A stretch of 64,000 nt of DNA from JAGNNV01 sp031412915 (GTDB lineage: Bacteria > Acidobacteriota > Vicinamibacteria > Fen-336 > JAGNNV01). Shown here one piece after another: positions 1 to 8,627 of the stretch (within the stretch, counting starts at the first letter, position 1; each line of letters begins with the position of its first letter). The stretch is taken from the NCBI GenBank assembly GCA_031412915.1, contig JANODX010000157.1:5677-69676 (forward strand), in the 5' to 3' direction. Made by a program: the position numbers and the translations under genes. The notes below the pieces were generated by a model that worked only from the letters and a program-made list of their open reading frames with translations, was not told the DNA's origin and ran no database searches.

Positions 1-862
1 GGGTTTGCTTGCCCGTCTCGATGTTCATCATGAAGATCTCCCAGTTCGGACGCGGAGTGTCGGTCAGGATCTTCACAAACACGAAGTGCTTGCCGTCGGG
101 AGCCGGGAAGGGCGCCCAGTTCGTGCCCGCTTCGCTGGTGATCTGCTTGCGCTCGCCGCTGTCCCGCTTCACCGTGAAGACCTGCATGGGCATCATGCGC
201 TGCCCCTCGTCTTCGCGCTTCCAGGCGCGGGTGAGGATGGTGTTGGAGTCGGGCATGAACTGCGCGCCGCCTTCCTGCCAGTCCTCGGTGAACGTGACCT
301 GTCGCTCTCCCGTGCCGTCCGACTTCATGACCCACAGGTCCATTTTTCCGTCGGTGTCGCGCCCGAAAAGAAACCACTTGCCATCGGGAGACACCGAGAC
401 TTCGGCGTCGTACTGTTTGTTGTTCGTGAGGCGCTTGATGTTCTTCCCGTCGAGGTCCGACTCGTACAGCTCGGCTCCTTTCGGGTAGTTCTTCGGGTCG
501 GACCAGCCGCCCTTGGGGAGATCGAGGAGATCCCGGGTCGAGGTCCAGACTATTCGCTTTCCGTTCGGGAGGTAGAACGAGCAGGCGTCCTCGCCCTGGT
601 CGTTGATCTTCACGATCTTCGTGCCGTCGAGGGTTGTGGTGTAGACGTGGTGGGTGGTGTCGCCCTCGCGTTTGGCGTTGCCGATGAGGCTCTTGCCGTC
701 GGGCGAGAAGTAGAACTCGGCGGCCTCACCGAGGTTGGGAACGATCCGGACCGGCAACTCCGAAGGGGCAGGTGCGGGAGCCTGGGCGGTCGCGACCACA
801 GGCAGGGCGAGGGTCAGCCCGACCAAGATTCGAGACAGAACGGCTCGGCGAAGATTATTCAT
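1..862 (-). CDS. TolB-like / WD40-type beta-propeller protein, exported, 3' end outside window
   Basis: The minus-strand frame opens at the ATG at 862 and is still open at base 1, giving about 287 residues. It begins with a Sec-type signal peptide (MNNLRRAVLSRILVGLTLA followed by an ALPVVATAQA cleavage region). Repeated propeller blades follow, with PD40/TolB-type signatures such as YFSPDGKSL, VSPDGKWFLF and FPAPDGKHFVF, each spaced by a blade length. Such proteins are periplasmic or surface propellers; many are N-terminal halves of S9 peptidases, and the missing C terminus could hold such a domain. The gene lies 28 bp downstream of the DUF1579 gene on the same strand, so the two may be co-transcribed. 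Propeller identity is seen in the repeats; exact function is not known. Confidence 0.8.
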   Translation of the reverse strand, partial: MNNLRRAVLSRILVGLTLALPVVATAQAPAPAPSELPVRIVPNLGEAAEFYFSPDGKSLIGNAKREGDTTHHVYTTTLDGTKIVKINDQGEDACSFYLPNGKRIVWTSTRDLLDLPKGGWSDPKNYPKGAELYESDLDGKNIKRLTNNKQYDAEVSVSPDGKWFLFGRDTDGKMDLWVMKSDGTGERQVTFTEDWQEGGAQFMPDSNTILTRAWKREDEGQRMMPMQVFTVKRDSGERKQITSEAGTNWAPFPAPDGKHFVFVKILTDTPRPNWEIFMMNIETGKQT

Positions 863-890
863 GGCAGGGGAGGTTCCTTTGGCAGCACGG

Positions 891-1361
891 CTAGATCTTT
901 CGGTAGGTCGCCCGAATCATTTCAAACTCGCCGCCGTCCGGCAATGGGAAGAAAGAGGAAAACCGCTGCTCGGTGTCCGAAATCGTTTGCGTGGTCTCGC
1001 GCCAGGACATGGCCTGACCGTTCGGCATGGTCGCCGTCCACCGGAAGGTCATGGTCCTGGTCGGGGCGTCCCATGCGCCCTCGCCTACATAGATGTTCGT
1101 GCGCATGTCGTCCACCCAGGTTCCCACGTAGCGCTGAGTCGCCGTGTTGTAGCCGTAGATTCCATGACCCTCAAATCCGGTGGTGTGGTTCTTCAGGTCG
1201 GTCACGAGCCAGCGACCCCCGCTGATCAACCGGGCCAGCAGTCGGCCGGTGGACGCCTGGGGCGGCGCGCCCGGCCCCGGGGTGACCGTGATGTCGGCGT
1301 CCCATTGGCCCACATCCTTCTTGAGCAAATCGAGTTCAGGTCCCACTGCAGGTTCCGCCAT
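891..1361 (-). CDS. DUF1579-family protein
   Basis: The protein has 156 residues starting MAEPAVGPELDLLKK. The frame is open further upstream, but the ATG at 1361 is preceded by AAGGAGATCGC, a good ribosome binding site, so this start was chosen. The pattern (LKKDVGQWDADITV, a GRW core, GIYGYNTATQRYVGTWVDD, then a strand-rich C terminus ending ATYRKI) matches DUF1579. These are small lipocalin/calycin-like beta-barrels of unknown role, common in soil bacteria. There is no signal peptide, so it is probably cytoplasmic. It lies just upstream of the propeller gene on the same strand. The family call is from recognisable motifs; function is not known. Confidence 0.75.
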   Translation of the reverse strand: MAEPAVGPELDLLKKDVGQWDADITVTPGPGAPPQASTGRLLARLISGGRWLVTDLKNHTTGFEGHGIYGYNTATQRYVGTWVDDMRTNIYVGEGAWDAPTRTMTFRWTATMPNGQAMSWRETTQTISDTEQRFSSFFPLPDGGEFEMIRATYRKI

Positions 1362-1565
1362 GCGATCTCCTTCAAGTGACTTGCGGCGCGGGCGAAGAGG
1401 ATACTCCGGCGCCCCACGCCAGCGCGACCAACATGGCCCGTGGAATCGAGAGCGCCCTGCCGGGTTCGGGAGGTATTCGATTTTCTGCCGGGTGCGGGTA
1501 CGATTGGGGCGGATGACCAGCAACGGGTTGTAGCCCGATTGTCCGGGAAGGAGACCGATAGAGCC

Positions 1566-1919
1566 ATGAGCTACGACAATTCGGAACACGCCGAATCGCT
1601 GTTCCTCGCTCCGCGTCGCAACAGCGATGACGATTCTGATGAGTGGGAAGACGACGATCCCGCCGCCGACGCCGATCTCTATGTGGACGAGAGTCTCGAC
1701 GAACTCGCCGATGAGGATGACGACGACGATGACGACGAGGCCGAGGAACTCGGAGAACTGGACGATGCGGCCGAGGAGGAGGAAGAAGAAGATGATGATG
1801 ATGACGACGAACTCGAGGAGGACGATCCCGACGGCGAGGACGATGAAGATCTCTTCGAGGACGAGGACGAGGACGAGGAAGACAAGGAAGACAAGGACGA
1901 CGACGAGGACGAGATCTGA
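1566..1919 (+). CDS. Highly acidic low-complexity protein, translationally coupled to lipA
   Basis: This 117-residue protein starts MSYDNSEHAESLFLAPRRN and then consists almost wholly of Asp/Glu runs; by hand count about 73 residues are acidic. The ATG at 1566 follows AAGGAG at a rather long spacing of 12 nt; the frame is open upstream, but that extension looks non-coding. The stop overlaps the lipA start (ATGA at 1917-1920), so lipA translation probably depends on reading through this gene. There is no signal peptide or membrane segment. It is expected to be intrinsically disordered and could bind metal or basic proteins, but no function is known. The reading is supported by the coupled overlap; the mirrored Ser-rich frame on the minus strand is a shadow. 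Confidence 0.65.
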   Translation: MSYDNSEHAESLFLAPRRNSDDDSDEWEDDDPAADADLYVDESLDELADEDDDDDDDEAEELGELDDAAEEEEEEDDDDDDELEEDDPDGEDDEDLFEDEDEDEEDKEDKDDDEDEI

Positions 1920-2824
1920 TGCTTGAGGCGCAAGCCTCGAGCCTGGCGCCGGGCGGATCCGGAGGTGTGACCTCCCCTCTTCCGCGCCCGTCCTGGATCA
2001 AGGCCCGCGCGCCCATCGGCGAGGGCTACGACTCGCTGGTTTCGCTCGTCCGGAGCCAAAGACTCCACACCGTCTGCGAAGAGGCGAGGTGCCCCAATAT
2101 CGGCGACTGCTGGAATCGGGGCACCGCGACGTTCATGATTCTCGGCGACACCTGCACCCGGGCCTGTGGCTTCTGCGCGGTGAAGACGGGCCTTGCCGCC
2201 GAACCTCCCGATCCCGATGAGCCCCGTCGAGTGGCCGAAGCGATCGCCGTCATGGGGCTCAAGCATGCGGTGATCACGTCGGTGAACCGCGACGAACAGA
2301 AGGATGGGGCGGCCTGGTCTTTCGCCGAGACCATCCGCCTGGTCCGCCAGAAGGCGCCGGGCTGCGCGGTGGAGGTGCTGATCCCGGATTTCAAGGGGAA
2401 CTGGGCCGCCCTCCAGGTGGTCACAGACGCCCGCCCCGATATCCTCAACCACAACACCGAGACCGTGCCGCGGCTCTATCGCAAGGTCAGGCCGGGCGCC
2501 AATTTCAAACGGTCGCTCGAGTTGCTTTCACGATCGAAGGACGCGGGCCTTCTGACGAAGAGCGGGATCATGGTCGGCCTGGGCGAGGAGGGAGACGAAA
2601 TCCTCGAGACCATCCGCGCCATCCGCGAAGCTCGAGTCGACGTGCTCACGGTGGGCCAGTACCTGCGGCCGTCCCTCGATCATCTTCCGATCCTGAGGTA
2701 CTACTCTCCCGCGGAGTTTGCGGAGTTCGGGGAGTTTGGCCGGTCCATCGGATTCGCCCACGTCGAGGCGGGGCCGCTGGTGCGGTCGAGCTACCACGCC
2801 GACGCGCAGGTCCCGAAGGCCTGA
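1919..2824 (+). CDS. lipA: Lipoyl synthase (radical SAM)
   Basis: Inserts two sulfurs into protein-bound octanoyl groups to make lipoate for 2-oxoacid dehydrogenases and the glycine cleavage system. The 301-residue protein shows both cluster motifs: the auxiliary cluster Cys53-x4-Cys58-x5-Cys64 (CEEARCPNIGDC) and the radical-SAM cluster Cys79-x3-Cys83-x2-Cys86 (CTRACGFC). Family motifs AVITSVNRDE, NHNTETVPRLYRKVRPGA and RSSYHAD near the C terminus are present. The usual DRDD after VITSV reads NRDE here. Length is normal for LipA (about 300). The start overlaps the stop of the acidic gene by ATGA. It converges with the phosphomutase gene, 17 bp away. No lipB is visible in the window. Confidence 0.95.
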   Translation: MLEAQASSLAPGGSGGVTSPLPRPSWIKARAPIGEGYDSLVSLVRSQRLHTVCEEARCPNIGDCWNRGTATFMILGDTCTRACGFCAVKTGLAAEPPDPDEPRRVAEAIAVMGLKHAVITSVNRDEQKDGAAWSFAETIRLVRQKAPGCAVEVLIPDFKGNWAALQVVTDARPDILNHNTETVPRLYRKVRPGANFKRSLELLSRSKDAGLLTKSGIMVGLGEEGDEILETIRAIREARVDVLTVGQYLRPSLDHLPILRYYSPAEFAEFGEFGRSIGFAHVEAGPLVRSSYHADAQVPKA

Positions 2825-2841
2825 GCGCGCTGGCTCCGGCC

Positions 2842-4191
2842 TTACGCGCGGATCAGAGCCAGCACCTCGTCGCGTCGCTTCTCCATTTCGCCCTGCGAAT
2901 ACGCTTCGAGATTCAGTCGAAGCAGGGGCTCCGTGTTCGAACCGCGAACGTTGAAATGCCAGTCGTCGAAGTCCACCGACACCCCGTCGAGCCTGGTCAC
3001 CCGGCCGGCCCTGAAGCGCTCCTCGATGAGAGCGAGGGCGCGCGGCACATCGGCCACCTTTGAGTTGACCTCTCCGGAGATGAAGTACTTCGCCCGGTAG
3101 GGGGCGAGAAGTTCGGACAGCTTCTTTCCCGACCCGCAAACCAGTTCGAGCATCAGAAGGGCCGGAATCATGCCGTTGTCGGCGAACCAGTTGTCTCGGA
3201 AGTAGTAGTGCGCGGACACTTCGCCGCCGTAGACCGCGTTCAACTCGCGCATCCTCACCTTCATGAACGCGTGGCCCACGCGGTGCATCACGGGGACGCC
3301 GCCCGCGGCCCTGACGCTGTCCGCCACCGCGCGGGACGCCCGGACGTCGTACACGATGGTGGCACCCGGCTCGCGTTTCGAGAACATGACGCCGAGCAGC
3401 GCGGTCACGAAATCCCCGGGAATGAACTCGCCGGTGTCGTCGATGAAGAAACACCGATCCGCGTCTCCGTCCCACGCGATTCCGAGATCGGCGCCCTTCT
3501 GCTTCACCGCGGCGATGACGTCGCGCCGGTTCTCCTCCACCAGAGGGTCGGCGGGGTGATTGGGGAAGTTTCCGTCCGGGGTGAAGAAGAGGTCGGTGCG
3601 TTCGAAGGGCAGTCTGGCAAAGACGCGTTCTGCGGCTGGGCCGCCCATGCCGTTTCCCGCGTCGAGGACGATCTTGAGGGGCCGGAGCTTCGTCACGTCG
3701 ATGAAGCTCAGGCAGTGCTCCACGAACGCCGCCCCAAAGTCCTGCTTCGAAACTGTTCCCGTTTTCCCCGCGAAAGGGGCAGGCTCGGGACCAAGGGCTC
3801 CCTCCCGCACCTCCCCGATGCCCGCGTCGCCGGAGAGGGCGACCGCACCCGCGCGCACCAGTTTGATTCCGTTGTACTGCTTCGGATTGTGGGACGCGGT
3901 CACCATGGCCCCGCCGTCGAGGCCTCCGCTCGCCACCGCGAAATAGAGGGTGTCCGTCGAAACCATGCCGATATCGATGACGTTTGCTCCCTCAGAGGTC
4001 GCACCCTCGCTGAAGGCCTCGGCCAGATCGGGCGAGGTGTCGCGCATGTCCCGCCCGATGGCGATGGTCTTCGCCTTCAGGTAGTCGACGAAGGCGGTTC
4101 CGATGCGCCGAGCCAGGGGAGGATTCAGTTCACTGGGACTCAGGCCGCGGATGTCGTAGGCCTTGAAAATTGCGGAGATAGCGGAGTTCAT
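2842..4191 (-). CDS. manB: Phosphomannomutase/phosphoglucomutase
   Basis: Interconverts hexose 6-phosphate and hexose 1-phosphate for sugar-nucleotide synthesis. The 449-residue protein has all four alpha-D-phosphohexomutase signatures: the phosphoserine loop TASHNPKQYNGIK with active Ser about residue 100, the metal loop WDGDADRC near residue 242, the sugar-binding loop GGEVSAHYYF near 320, and the phosphate-binding RGSNTEPLLRL near 417. The N-terminal FKAYDIRG is typical of the ManB/AlgC bifunctional PMM/PGM group. It is followed upstream (same strand, about 40 bp) by a sugar-phosphate nucleotidyltransferase, so the pair probably makes an NDP-sugar (GDP-mannose or similar) for glycans. The symbol is by family; substrate preference cannot be read from sequence. 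Confidence 0.88.
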   Translation of the reverse strand: MNSAISAIFKAYDIRGLSPSELNPPLARRIGTAFVDYLKAKTIAIGRDMRDTSPDLAEAFSEGATSEGANVIDIGMVSTDTLYFAVASGGLDGGAMVTASHNPKQYNGIKLVRAGAVALSGDAGIGEVREGALGPEPAPFAGKTGTVSKQDFGAAFVEHCLSFIDVTKLRPLKIVLDAGNGMGGPAAERVFARLPFERTDLFFTPDGNFPNHPADPLVEENRRDVIAAVKQKGADLGIAWDGDADRCFFIDDTGEFIPGDFVTALLGVMFSKREPGATIVYDVRASRAVADSVRAAGGVPVMHRVGHAFMKVRMRELNAVYGGEVSAHYYFRDNWFADNGMIPALLMLELVCGSGKKLSELLAPYRAKYFISGEVNSKVADVPRALALIEERFRAGRVTRLDGVSVDFDDWHFNVRGSNTEPLLRLNLEAYSQGEMEKRRDEVLALIRA

Positions 4192-4230
4192 GGTTCAGTC
4201 GGTCCTTGCTGCGAGGGTGATTTCTGGGCC

Positions 4231-5289
4231 CTAGGCACTGCAGGAGTGGTCGCTCACGACCGTTCCCTCGCCCAGCACCGCTCCTGGGAGTACGCGGCAG
4301 TGCCGCCCGATTCGCACGTTGTGGCCTAGCAACGCGCCCTCGACCGTCGAACTCGCTCCTATCTCCGTGCCGCCCCAGACCACACTTCTTCGCACCGCGC
4401 CGCCCATGACTCGAACGTTCGAGGTGAGGGTGGCTCCATCTTCGATTCTGGAGTCGGGACCGATGTGACAACCAGCACCGACGTAGAAGCTGCCTTCGAA
4501 GACGGCGCCTGGGTCGACGACAGCCGTTTCGTCCACGAAGCCTTTCCCGAGCGGCCGGGCCGCGATGTCGCAGGGGAAGCGGCGGGACAACAGATCCAGG
4601 TGGACCTGGAGGTATTTCTGGGGAGTGCCGATATCGATCCAGTAGCCCTCGTGGGTGTGCCCCTGGACGCGCTCTCCGCTCGCGATCAGCGAGGGGAAGT
4701 AGCCGCGCTCGATCGAATAGGGGACGCCTCGCGGCATAAGGGACAGAGTGCGAGTCTCGAGGACGTAGAGCCCGGCGTTGATCTTGTTGGTGGTGATCTC
4801 CTCCGGCTTCGGTTTCTCGACGAACCGCTGGACGCGCCCGGTGGCGTCGGTTTCAACGAGGCCGTAGGCGGAGGGATTGTCCACGGGATGAAGCACGATG
4901 GTGGCGGCGGCCCGAGTCTCGTCGTGGAGGCGCAGAATGGCGGCCAGGTCCATGTCGGCGAGGACGTCGCCATTCATGACCACCACCCGGTCGCCGAGGG
5001 AACCTTCGGCGTTCCTGACCGCTCCGCCAGTTCCAAGCGGTGTCTCTTCCAGAACGTAGGTCAGGCGCACACCGAAGGCACGGCCGTCACCCAGCACGCT
5101 TCGAACCCGTTCGGGCCGGAAGGCCACGCACAGGACGACGTCCACGATCCCGGCCTTGCGAAGGAGATCGAGTTGAAACCGCAGGAACGGTCGATCCAGG
5201 ACGGGAACGACCGGCTTGGGGAGTTCCAGGGTGAGAGGCCGAAGCCTCGTGCCCTCACCGCCCACCAGAATGATCGCGCTCGTGCCCAT
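4231..5289 (-). CDS. Sugar-1-phosphate nucleotidyltransferase (mannose-1-P guanylyltransferase type)
   Basis: A 352-residue enzyme. The N terminus MGTSAIILVGGEGTRLRPLT is the nucleotide-binding signature (GGxGTRLxPLT). NGDVLADMD is the metal-binding region, and VEKP plus NAGLYV are typical of GDP-mannose pyrophosphorylases. The C-terminal third (from about residue 245) shows hexapeptide/left-handed beta-helix repeats (VDPGAVFEGSFYVGAGCHIG, IEDGATLTSNVRV). A GTG at 5310 in the same frame would add seven residues; the ATG at 5289 was preferred because it places the catalytic loop at the usual distance, though no strong ribosome binding site precedes either. It is upstream of manB on the same strand and likely works with it in NDP-sugar supply. 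Confidence 0.85.
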   Translation of the reverse strand: MGTSAIILVGGEGTRLRPLTLELPKPVVPVLDRPFLRFQLDLLRKAGIVDVVLCVAFRPERVRSVLGDGRAFGVRLTYVLEETPLGTGGAVRNAEGSLGDRVVVMNGDVLADMDLAAILRLHDETRAAATIVLHPVDNPSAYGLVETDATGRVQRFVEKPKPEEITTNKINAGLYVLETRTLSLMPRGVPYSIERGYFPSLIASGERVQGHTHEGYWIDIGTPQKYLQVHLDLLSRRFPCDIAARPLGKGFVDETAVVDPGAVFEGSFYVGAGCHIGPDSRIEDGATLTSNVRVMGGAVRRSVVWGGTEIGASSTVEGALLGHNVRIGRHCRVLPGAVLGEGTVVSDHSCSA

Positions 5290-5330
5290 CGGGAATCCGC
5301 AACTTATCACCGCCTTTGCGGTTGCTCTGA

Positions 5331-5336
5331 TACAAT
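5331..5336 (+). promoter_or_regulatory. Possible -10 element for the initiator tRNA
   Basis: TACAAT, five of six matches to TATAAT, lies 16 nt before the first base of the tRNA. No convincing -35 box at the right distance was found, so this is a weak call. Confidence 0.35.
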
Positions 5337-5352
5337 TCCGTCGTCGACTCGA

Positions 5353-5429
<77 letters not shown>

Positions 5430-5493
5430 GTCGGATCTCGATCGGCGCGCGTTCATTCCGGCCCGTCGGTCTTTCTTGGGAGCGCGGTCCAGC

Positions 5494-6336
5494 GTGAGGT
5501 TCGACAGCGTTGTGTTCGCGGACAGCGCCTGGGTGGCCGCTCTCTCGTGCCTTGGCCGGCTCAAGGCCGAGCGGGACGCCGGTCGCAGGACCCTGGTGAT
5601 CCCTCTCGTAGAGAGCTCCGGAGCCGACGCCATAAGCGCGCGCGGGCTCGGTTCCGTTCGCGGGCTCGATGACCTCGAATCGGAGATCGGCGGGGTCGGC
5701 GCTTCGCTCCCCTTGCGCGAGCGGATGGTGGTCATGATCAAGCGGTTCGGTCCAAAGCACGTCCTGGCTCCCCTCGGCCTCCTCGGCGCCCCGCAGACCG
5801 TCGATTATTTCGACACGCTTGTGTCCGCTCTCAGCATCGACCGCGGGCGCGACCTCCTGTTCTTCGAAGAGCGGCCCGAGTGCCTGGTGCCGGAAGCGGT
5901 GCCGCTTCGGCTCGCCACCAAGGGGGTGCGCCTCCCTCCGGCAACCGAGCTTCGGTTGCCTCGCCGCTACGCTTCCTTCCGCCTTCGATTGGTTGCCGGT
6001 CTTGGGGTCCCTCCGATCTTCGGGGGCGTGCGCGAACGCTCTCGATTGTCGCGGACGCTGAGGACGGCGTTCGAAGATGCGAAGGATTGGGATCCTCAGC
6101 GTTCTCTAGGACCCAAGCTCCAGCCCGTGACGGAGCCCTGGCGCGACGCGGACACAACCGACTTGTTCAGGTTCGCCGCGGAACTGGGTCAAGAGTCGCG
6201 GCTCGGATCGGCGAAATCGTTCGGGCAGGGATTGGCCCGTCATGCCGCGAGTGCCGGGAGCCAAACGCCGATCGAGCGATGCTGGCTCTCTTTGCCGCAC
6301 TCGCATGGGACAGATCCGGCGGGCGACGCCTACTAG
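5494..6336 (+). CDS. PIG-L/LmbE-like protein lacking the catalytic motifs (putative pseudoenzyme)
   Basis: A protein of about 280 residues. The start is uncertain: GTG 5494 follows GGGAG at 11 nt and gives MRFDSVVFADSAWVAALS; a TTG at 5476 is also possible. The strand order resembles bacterial PIG-L/LmbE N-acetyl-deacetylases: a hydrophobic strand then ALSCLGRLKAERDAGRRTLVIPL (where active members have PHxDD...LSCGG), later VLAPLGLLG (active: PLGxGGHxDH) and DLLFFEERPECL (active: LFYEDxPY). The zinc ligands expected in the first two motifs are absent, so hydrolase activity is unlikely. The 3' end overlaps the convergent gene by 4 bp. Homology is inferred by eye from motif order, not from alignment. 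Confidence 0.5.
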   Translation: MRFDSVVFADSAWVAALSCLGRLKAERDAGRRTLVIPLVESSGADAISARGLGSVRGLDDLESEIGGVGASLPLRERMVVMIKRFGPKHVLAPLGLLGAPQTVDYFDTLVSALSIDRGRDLLFFEERPECLVPEAVPLRLATKGVRLPPATELRLPRRYASFRLRLVAGLGVPPIFGGVRERSRLSRTLRTAFEDAKDWDPQRSLGPKLQPVTEPWRDADTTDLFRFAAELGQESRLGSAKSFGQGLARHAASAGSQTPIERCWLSLPHSHGTDPAGDAY

Positions 6337-6839
6337 CGAAGCGGAACGTCCCTGGCATTCGCCCACCGGGTTGGGTCTTGAAGCCAGAGCGTGTTGAGGT
6401 ACACGCGAATGGCGGACGGCGATTCGGACGCCAGGGAACCACAGGCCTTCTTGAGGTCGTCCAGGCCGATCGGTTCCGTGGCCTCGTCTTTCAAAAGGCC
6501 GTCTTCGTGGGCGAGACCGAGGGCATCGAGAAACGCGATGAGCATGGGCTTTCTGGGACCCAGGTGAAGGGCCACGAGAAGGGAAGAGGCGAGGACCTCG
6601 CCGGGATCGCGGACGGTGGCCACGACGCGGGCCTGCGCTTCAAGCGGGAGCTTTCGAGCCGCCACCGGTCGCATCTTGCGCGCGTCCGCCACCACCGCGA
6701 TCACGCTGCCGCGGATGAGAGGCGAGGGATCCTTGACCAATTCCGTGGCCGCCATGGTCTTCTCCTCCGGCGAGAGGGCCTTCCAAAGACGGTTGCACGT
6801 CGTTTGCCAAGGGTCGTCCGGTGGGGCCGCGGTCGTCAT
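6333..6839 (-). CDS. Hypothetical protein, helix-rich
   Basis: A 168-residue protein starting MTTAAPPDDPWQTTC at the ATG at 6839; the open frame extends upstream, but that part runs under the sirtuin start and looks non-coding. No signal peptide or membrane segment is seen. The pattern of short amphipathic helices (LSPEEKTMAATELVKD, PLIRGSVIAVVADARKM, EVLASSLLVALHL) hints at an all-alpha fold, possibly HEAT-like, but no family is recognised. The C terminus ends in WLQDPTRWANARDVPLR. It is convergent with, and overlaps by 4 bp, the PIG-L-like gene, and is divergent from the sirtuin gene with 39 bp between starts. Confidence 0.6.
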   Translation of the reverse strand: MTTAAPPDDPWQTTCNRLWKALSPEEKTMAATELVKDPSPLIRGSVIAVVADARKMRPVAARKLPLEAQARVVATVRDPGEVLASSLLVALHLGPRKPMLIAFLDALGLAHEDGLLKDEATEPIGLDDLKKACGSLASESPSAIRVYLNTLWLQDPTRWANARDVPLR

Positions 6840-6878
6840 CGCCTCGAAGCATATAGTCCCTCGGTATGTGGGCCCACG

Positions 6879-7730
6879 GTGAAGCCTGAACCGAACGCGC
6901 GGGCTCTCCCCTTGCCCGGAACGCGGTCCCTCGACGCGTTCGTCAGGAGCGCACCGCGGCTCTTCGTTCTGACCGGGGCCGGCTGCAGCACGGCCGCGGG
7001 TATCCCCGACTATCGCGACGATCAGGGTGCCTGGAAGCACCGCCCTCCGGTTCAGTTCCAGGACTTCATCAATTCGCCGGCCACCCGGCAGCGGTATTGG
7101 GCGCGAAGTCTGGTCGGCTGGGCCCGGGTGGCGGGGGCCAGTCCCACGCTGGCCCACGTGGCCCTTGCCGCCCTGGAGAAGATGGGCGCGGTCTCGACGC
7201 TCGTAACCCAGAACGTCGACGGTCTCCATCAGAAAGCGGGAAGTCGGGCGGTTACGGACCTGCATGGGCGGCTCGATACGGTGCGCTGCCTCGAGTGCGG
7301 CGCCACCGTGTCGCGGGGAGTCATACAGGACGAGCTCGTGGCCCGCAATCCGCGGTGGGCGAGGCTCACGGCCGTGGACGCGCCGGATGGGGATGCGCAG
7401 CTCCAGGGTCCTTTCGGCGATGTGGCGGTGCCCCCGTGTCGCGCGTGTGGCGGAATGCTCAAACCGGACGTTGTGTTCTTCGGTGAGAACGTTCCGAAGA
7501 GACGGGTGGCGGACTGCTACGCCGCCCTTGGAGGCGCTGACGGTGTTCTCGTGGTGGGATCCTCGTTGATGGTCTTCTCCGGATACCGCTTCTGTCTGGC
7601 CGCCGCGGAGATGGGGAAGCCGCTGGCCGTCGTGAATCGCGGGAAGACGCGTGCGGATCACCTGGCCCATCTGAAAGTCGAGGGCGAATGCGGGGCCGTG
7701 CTCGAGGGCCTGGTTAAAGAAATCAGCTGA
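6879..7730 (+). CDS. NAD-dependent protein deacylase, sirtuin (SIRT4-like class II)
   Basis: Removes acyl groups from protein lysines using NAD. The 283-residue protein contains the NAD-binding GAGCSTAAGIPDYR (about residues 33-46), TQNVDGLHQKAG (110-121), the catalytic His129 in DLHG, four zinc cysteines (Cys137, Cys140, Cys187, Cys190) and VVFFGENVP. The combination GIPDYR and TQNVDGLHQKAG with a long insert between the two Cys pairs fits class II (SIRT4-like) sirtuins. GTG 6879 is used as start; there is no ATG in frame near it, and the longer open frame upstream overlaps two other genes. It may regulate the metabolic enzymes, but nothing nearby names a substrate. Confidence 0.9.
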   Translation: MKPEPNARALPLPGTRSLDAFVRSAPRLFVLTGAGCSTAAGIPDYRDDQGAWKHRPPVQFQDFINSPATRQRYWARSLVGWARVAGASPTLAHVALAALEKMGAVSTLVTQNVDGLHQKAGSRAVTDLHGRLDTVRCLECGATVSRGVIQDELVARNPRWARLTAVDAPDGDAQLQGPFGDVAVPPCRACGGMLKPDVVFFGENVPKRRVADCYAALGGADGVLVVGSSLMVFSGYRFCLAAAEMGKPLAVVNRGKTRADHLAHLKVEGECGAVLEGLVKEIS

Positions 7731-7751
7731 TCGAGCGCCCCCTGGGACCGC

Positions 7752-8579
7752 TCAGGGCCAGAGGGCGAAGCCGGCGAGGATGATCACGGCGGAGACGATC
7801 CGTCGCGTGCCGAAGGGCTCCTTCAAGACCAGCGCTCCCAGGATGGTCGCGAAAAGGACGGACGTTTCGCGAAGCACCGCGGCTCGTCCAATCGACCCCT
7901 GCGCGAACGCCCAGACCGCGATCCCGTAACTGACACCGGCCACGGCCGCCGCTCCAAGTCGCGGTCCGATGGCTCCGAGGCTGAGGCCCAGGTTCACGCC
8001 CCGGCGGGTCGCGAGGATGTAGGCGGGGAGAAGCGGGGCGGTGACGATGTTCATCCACACCACGTACTTGAGCGGATGACCCGAGGTTCGGGCTCCCATG
8101 GCGTCGACGATGGAGTAGGCCGCGGTGAAGACTCCGCTGAGGAGCGGATAGCCGAGGGTCCGGCCAAGCGGAGCACCGGAGCCGGCGGTGGTGAAGGCCA
8201 GGCTCGCGATACCCGCCGAGGAAACGCAGATTCCAAGCCACTCGCGGGGCGCGAGGGTGTCGATTCCCAGGGCGGACGACGCGATCGCCGCTCCCAGGGC
8301 CGCGGTGCCGCGGGCCAGGGGGTAGGCCTGCGAGAGGTCGCCGTGCCGGTAGGAGAGGAGGACCAGAGCGAAGTAGATGTTCTGGAGAAGAGTGGTGGCG
8401 ATCAGGTACGGCCAAACCGCGGGGGTAGGAAAGCCGATGAACGGAACGGCGGCCAAACTGGCCAGCCCGCTAAGGCCCATGATCCAGGCCAGGGACAAGG
8501 TTCGGTCGCCGTCGTTCTTCACGAACGCGTTCCAGCCTGCGTGCAGCAGAGCCGAACAGAGTATGAGAGCGCTGACCAT
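7752..8579 (-). CDS. EamA/DMT-family transporter
   Basis: A 275-residue integral membrane protein with about nine to ten hydrophobic helices in two EamA halves; the first begins MVSALILCSALLHAGWNAFVK, the second near SGVFTAAYSIVDAMG. The motif HAGWNAFVK at the end of helix 1 and REtSVLFATILGALVLKEPFG in the last pair are typical of drug/metabolite exporters. The ATG at 8579 puts helix 1 at the N terminus; upstream in-frame codons add a non-hydrophobic extension, and no clear ribosome binding site is visible. It is convergent with the sirtuin gene. The substrate is unknown. Confidence 0.85.
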   Translation of the reverse strand: MVSALILCSALLHAGWNAFVKNDGDRTLSLAWIMGLSGLASLAAVPFIGFPTPAVWPYLIATTLLQNIYFALVLLSYRHGDLSQAYPLARGTAALGAAIASSALGIDTLAPREWLGICVSSAGIASLAFTTAGSGAPLGRTLGYPLLSGVFTAAYSIVDAMGARTSGHPLKYVVWMNIVTAPLLPAYILATRRGVNLGLSLGAIGPRLGAAAVAGVSYGIAVWAFAQGSIGRAAVLRETSVLFATILGALVLKEPFGTRRIVSAVIILAGFALWP

Positions 8580-8627
8580 GGGAAACCGCGTATTCTGAGG
8601 CCAATCAGTTATCGGAGAGGGAGAACG

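Noticed and set aside
1679..2452. Ser-rich minus-strand frame opposite the acidic gene and lipA
   Set aside because: Runs of Ser are the mirror of GAC/GAG codons on the + strand, and its other half is antisense to lipA.
5880..6878. Long N-terminal extension of the sirtuin frame
   Set aside because: It overlaps the PIG-L-like gene and the minus-strand hypothetical gene, and its translation has no sirtuin or other domain character.
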